Source: Burkholderiales bacterium
GTDB lineage: Bacteria > Pseudomonadota > Gammaproteobacteria > Burkholderiales > SG8-41
Direction of reading: 5' to 3'
NCBI GenBank assembly: GCA_005800795.1
Contig: SYEN01000396.1
Coordinates: 1-17,325 of the forward strand
Length of the DNA stretch: 17,325 nt
Below are positions 14,441 through 17,325 of the stretch, in pieces (the first letter of the stretch is position 1; each line of letters opens with the position of its first letter). The notes under the pieces were generated by a model. It was not told where the DNA came from. It saw only the letters and a list, made by a program, of their open reading frames with translations, and made no database searches. The position numbers were made by a program, and so were the translations under genes.

Positions 14441-15798
14441 TTCCCCGTCAGTAACAATTCGAACACGCGATTCAGATCTGCCGCCTGATCCACGCTCCAC
14501 AGCGCATTGCGCAGGCTGTCGCGCTGGGCAGCTGGCATGACACCTTCGCACACCATGGCGAATTTGTTATTCACGTCCTCATCGCTCATCGGATTTTCGC
14601 GATGTCCCTTCGGGTATTCCGCGACCTCGATCATGCGCTGTCCGCCCTTCGTAACCACCTCGATACGGGTCGTCAGGGCTTCCGGAAACGCCGCCGTGAA
14701 TGCCTTGTTTTCGCTGATCTTGATGCGCCCCATCAGCGCGTGCAGCACTGGATCGGCGATACGCTCCGGCGTAAAGCTGGTCAGCGTTACCCCGCCGTCG
14801 ATGAAACCCAACGACAGCAGATAAGGCAGGCTGTGATCGGCAGTCTCACGCGTTTTCGGATGCCATTTCTCCGGCTCGCTGCCGATTTCACTCCACGCCG
14901 TGAAATAGGTCTCCACGTTGACAGCCTCGATCTCGGCCACGGCCACCTTCTTGCGCAGTTCCAGCGCGATCCACATCGGCGCCTGCGAGTGATACTCCGA
15001 CGGAAAAAACTTGAGATTGGTACGCTCGATGCCGAAGGGCTTTCCGTTGCCTCCCAGTTCATTCAGTGTGAACTTGCCGGTGACCTTTTCCCAGATGCCA
15101 TCCTTGCCCTCGAACGCGGCGGTGGGCCCTGTCATACCCGCTTGCGCCAACAGCACAGCCTGCACCGCAGAGCGCGCGGCAGCCGCCGTCGCCACACCCT
15201 TCCACATCGCCAGTTCGCCCGCGCGAGACTGACGCGTGGGCACGTTGGCGGTCACGGTAATTGCGAGCGCGTGGGCCGTTTGATCAAACGAGAGCTTCAG
15301 CATCTTCGCCACGCCAGCCGCCACGCTCATACCAAGGAAAAAGCCCTGATCCCACCCCTTGTCGCGCAGGGCCACCTGATCGGCCATGGCGGTAAACATC
15401 TCGTAGCCGGTGGCAATGCCCAGCAACAAATCCTTGCCGCTCAAACGATGCGCGTCGGCCACCGCCAGCATCGCCGGAATCATGTCACTCGGATGCCCGG
15501 AACCGATGGAAATATAGGTGTCGTTAAAATCAAGATAGCGCACCATCACCGCGTTGGCGAACGCCGCCATATCGATCGACGTCGTTTTGCCGGTGTTAAA
15601 AATACGCGCGGCGGGCGTACCGCTCACATCGGCAGCCACCTTGCGTGCAATATCCGCAGGCTCGCTGGCGTAACCACCAATGGCGCAGGCGATGGCATCG
15701 ACCAGCCGCTTTTTGGTTTCATGAACCGCCGAGGAAGACATCGCGTTGTAGTCAAGACCCGTGATGTATTCGGCCAATTTTCTTGTGGTGGTATCCAT
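14437..15798 (-). CDS. MmgE/PrpD family protein (2-methylcitrate dehydratase-like)
   Basis: 453 residues, the usual family length. The N-terminus RLVDAIACAIGGY and GNTGKTTSIDMAAFANAV-like segments (FNTGKTTSIDMAAFANAVMV), followed by DFNDTYISIGSGHPSDMIPA, are the diagnostic block of this family. PrpD dehydrates 2-methylcitrate, while iminodisuccinate epimerase and cis-aconitate decarboxylase share the fold. The exact reaction cannot be read from sequence. GGGAGG lies just before the ATG. It follows CaiB/BaiF by 33 bases and overlaps the maleate-isomerase-like start. The context is CoA-ester and branched-diacid catabolism. PrpB and PrpC are absent, so a propionate methylcitrate cycle is unlikely here. 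Confidence 0.9.
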   Translation of the reverse strand: MDTTTRKLAEYITGLDYNAMSSSAVHETKKRLVDAIACAIGGYASEPADIARKVAADVSGTPAARIFNTGKTTSIDMAAFANAVMVRYLDFNDTYISIGSGHPSDMIPAMLAVADAHRLSGKDLLLGIATGYEMFTAMADQVALRDKGWDQGFFLGMSVAAGVAKMLKLSFDQTAHALAITVTANVPTRQSRAGELAMWKGVATAAAARSAVQAVLLAQAGMTGPTAAFEGKDGIWEKVTGKFTLNELGGNGKPFGIERTNLKFFPSEYHSQAPMWIALELRKKVAVAEIEAVNVETYFTAWSEIGSEPEKWHPKTRETADHSLPYLLSLGFIDGGVTLTSFTPERIADPVLHALMGRIKISENKAFTAAFPEALTTRIEVVTKGGQRMIEVAEYPKGHRENPMSDEDVNNKFAMVCEGVMPAAQRDSLRNALWSVDQAADLNRVFELLLTGK

Positions 15799-15831
15799 TG
15801 TGCCTCCCTCGAAAAACCTTTCCAGTACCGC

Positions 15832-17010
15832 CTACACCACGCCATTCGCCCGCAGCGCAGCGATCTCAGCATCGCTGTAACCGATGCCGCGCAGCACCCG
15901 GTCAGTGTGCTCACCCACCGCGGGCACCTTTTCCATAAGCGGCTCATATTCCGATGACGTCATCGGTGGCAGCAGCGCGGGAATACGTCCGTTGGGCGTA
16001 TCCACTTCGCGCCAGCGATTGCGCGCCTTCAATTGCGGATGATCCCACACCTCTTCCGGCGTGTTCATGCGTGCATTGGCAATGCCCGCTTCGTCGAGCT
16101 TGGCCACCACCTGCCCGGCTGTCATGCCGGCAAAAATTTTTGTAATCAGCGCGACGACTTCAGCGCGCGCGGCATTGCGCTTGGTGTTGTTGTTGAAACG
16201 CTCATCGGTGGCCAGCTCGGGCTGGCCCAGCACGATTTTGCAAAACGACGCCCATTCACGCTCATTCTGGATACCAAGCATCACGTCCTTGCCGTCGCCT
16301 GCCTGGAAGCGGCCATAGGGCACGACAATCGCGTGATCGGTGCCAGTGCGTTTAATCGGCGTACCGCCAAAGTGGTTATACATGATGGGGTGGTTCATCC
16401 ACTCCACCATCGCCTCAAACATGGTGACCTCGACCCGCTGGCCCTTGCCTGTGCGCTCGCGCTGATACAACGCGCCCATGATCGCTGAGTAGGCATACAT
16501 GCCGGTGCCGATATCGGTCATCGACACGCCCACCTTGGCGGGAAATTCCGGTGTGCCCGTCACACTCAAAATGCCCGCTTCGCTTTGAATCAGCAGGTCA
16601 TAGGCCTTCTTTTTCGCGTATGGACCGCTATCGCCGTAGCCGGAAATATCGCAAACAATCAGCCGCGGATGCTTTGCCAACAGTTCATCCGCACCCAGTC
16701 CCAGGCGCTTGGCCGCACCCGGCGCAAGGTTCTGCAGAAAAATATCCGCCCCAGCGATAAGTTTCATAAGTATTTGTTTTGATTCAGGTTTTTTGACATC
16801 CAGCGAGAGGCTTTCCTTGCCGCGATTAAGCCACAGAAAATACGCCGACTGCCCATTCACCGACTGATCGTAACCGCGACCAAAGTCACCCACGCCGGGT
16901 CGTTCGATTTTGATCACGCGCGCGCCCTGCTCCGCCAGTTGCCGCGCGCATAGGGGCGCTGCCACGGCTTGATCCATGGAGATTACGGTTAGGCCTTCGA
17001 GCGGAAGCAT
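15832..17010 (-). CDS. CaiB/BaiF family III CoA-transferase
   Basis: 392 residues from the ATG at 17010, which overlaps the preceding acyl-CoA dehydrogenase stop by one base (TGATG); a longer in-frame reading lies inside that gene. LPLEGLTVISMDQAVAAP, ARQLAEQGARVIKIERPGVG and FLWLNRGKESLSLDVK are the standard N-terminal block. D166 in VGVSMTDIGTGMYA sits at the catalytic aspartate (Asp169 of formyl-CoA transferase). It moves CoA between carboxylic acids through an aspartyl-CoA thioester, without ATP. Coupled to an acyl-CoA dehydrogenase, it probably activates the dehydrogenase's substrate. Oddity: codons for residues about 72-85 are AT-rich and contain copy D of the dispersed motif; alignment length there looks normal. 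Confidence 0.93.
   Translation of the reverse strand: MLPLEGLTVISMDQAVAAPLCARQLAEQGARVIKIERPGVGDFGRGYDQSVNGQSAYFLWLNRGKESLSLDVKKPESKQILMKLIAGADIFLQNLAPGAAKRLGLGADELLAKHPRLIVCDISGYGDSGPYAKKKAYDLLIQSEAGILSVTGTPEFPAKVGVSMTDIGTGMYAYSAIMGALYQRERTGKGQRVEVTMFEAMVEWMNHPIMYNHFGGTPIKRTGTDHAIVVPYGRFQAGDGKDVMLGIQNEREWASFCKIVLGQPELATDERFNNNTKRNAARAEVVALITKIFAGMTAGQVVAKLDEAGIANARMNTPEEVWDHPQLKARNRWREVDTPNGRIPALLPPMTSSEYEPLMEKVPAVGEHTDRVLRGIGYSDAEIAALRANGVV
16766..16780 (+). repeat. AT-rich dispersed motif, copy D (inside the CaiB/BaiF gene)
   Basis: ATAAGTATTTGTTTT followed by GATTCAGGTTTTTT on the plus strand, antisense to the gene. In the gene frame it encodes the K-Q-I-L-M part of ESKQILMKLI (residues 76-85), where relatives have a helix of the type EGRxxLLxLV. 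TAAGTATTTGTTTT is exact to copies A and C. Confidence 0.72.
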
Positions 17011-17325
17011 CAAAACGACCTCGGCATGCCCAACACATGCGCCCCAATATACGACAGGATCAAATTCGTGGAAATCGGCGCCACCTGGAACAACCGCGTT
17101 TCGCGGAACTTGCGCTCCACGTCGTACTCCGCCGCAAAGCCGTAGCCCCCATGACTTTGCAGGCACGCGTTCGCTGCATTCCATGACGCCTCCGCGCCCA
17201 GCATCAGCGCCATGTTGGCCGCTGCGCCGCATTCCTGATGTTCGTCGAACAGGCCCGCCGCCTTGTAGCGCATCAGGTTGGCGGCCTCCACGCCGGCGTA
17301 GGCCTTGGCAATGGGGAACTGGATG
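17010..17325 (-). CDS. acyl-CoA dehydrogenase, C-terminal part (cut by window edge)
   Basis: Only the last 104 residues are visible; the frame stays open to the right edge (IQFPIAKAYAGVEAANLM). QSHGGYGFAAEYDVERKFRE is the family's C-terminal signature, followed by TRLFQVAPISTNLILSYI and HVLGMPRSF. FAD-dependent acyl-CoA dehydrogenases form an alpha-beta double bond in acyl-CoAs. Where medium-chain-type enzymes have the catalytic glutamate (YEGT), this one has VAPI, so the base must come from elsewhere or the reaction differs. It is the visible first gene of the third operon and its TGA overlaps the CaiB/BaiF start, so their products probably act on the same substrate. Confidence 0.88.
   Translation of the reverse strand, partial: IQFPIAKAYAGVEAANLMRYKAAGLFDEHQECGAAANMALMLGAEASWNAANACLQSHGGYGFAAEYDVERKFRETRLFQVAPISTNLILSYIGAHVLGMPRSF

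Noticed and set aside
14602..15957. 451-residue open frame on the plus strand opposite MmgE/PrpD
   Set aside because: It is Arg/His-rich antisense shadow of a recognised family and runs across the PrpD-CaiB gap; no domain is seen.
17011..17232. N-terminal extension of the CaiB/BaiF gene
   Set aside because: It overlaps the acyl-CoA dehydrogenase coding sequence in another frame; the family start LPLEGLTVI lies at 17010.
1..17325. CRISPR array, tRNA/rRNA genes, riboswitch, phage or transposase genes
   Set aside because: No evenly spaced direct repeats, no cloverleaf or conserved rRNA stretch, no known leader and no transposase, integrase or capsid motifs were seen on either strand.

Overview
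The window is a GC-rich catabolic gene cluster from a proteobacterium, most likely a betaproteobacterium of the Burkholderiales or a relative. This rests on two Bug/TctC periplasmic solute receptors without TctA/TctB, the mix of CaiB/BaiF, acyl-CoA dehydrogenase, MmgE/PrpD and BKACE genes, and several dispersed repeat families that look like those of betaproteobacterial genomes. No rRNA, tRNA, CRISPR array, transposase or phage gene was seen, and no gene-free stretch exceeds 300 bases.

Layout. (1) 1-156: intergenic sequence with a strong dyad and one copy of an AT-rich dispersed motif. (2) 157-3293, minus strand: Bug receptor, then an FAD-dependent oxidoreductase (TTG start overlapping the Bug stop), then an EthD-like double-domain protein. 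(3) 3294-3503: divergent promoter region. (4) 3504-13381, plus strand: second Bug receptor, AMP-forming acyl-CoA ligase, SDR, a two-subunit CoA-transferase-fold enzyme resembling the ring-opening hydrolase IpdAB, a citryl-CoA-lyase-like protein, a beta-keto acid cleavage enzyme (BKACE), a second SDR and a second FAD oxidoreductase related to the first. Hairpin repeats sit in the larger gaps. (5) 13398-13664, minus: a small two-helix membrane protein. (6) 13703-17325, minus: an acyl-CoA dehydrogenase (cut by the window edge), CaiB/BaiF CoA-transferase, MmgE/PrpD protein and a maleate-isomerase-family protein, tightly coupled.

How it may work together (inference): a Bug protein captures a carboxylic acid; the ligase or the CaiB/BaiF transferase makes its CoA ester; flavoproteins, the acyl-CoA dehydrogenase and SDRs oxidise it; the IpdAB-like enzyme hydrolyses a ring or C-C bond; the citryl-CoA-lyase-like protein and BKACE cleave the products to central metabolites. 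The substrate cannot be read from the sequence; a cyclic or branched carboxylic acid fits best.

The main non-gene signal is a 14-15 base AT-rich motif (GTAAGTATTTGTTTT followed by a T-rich tail). It occurs four times, twice between genes and twice inside GC-rich genes where it seems to replace, not lengthen, the coding sequence.
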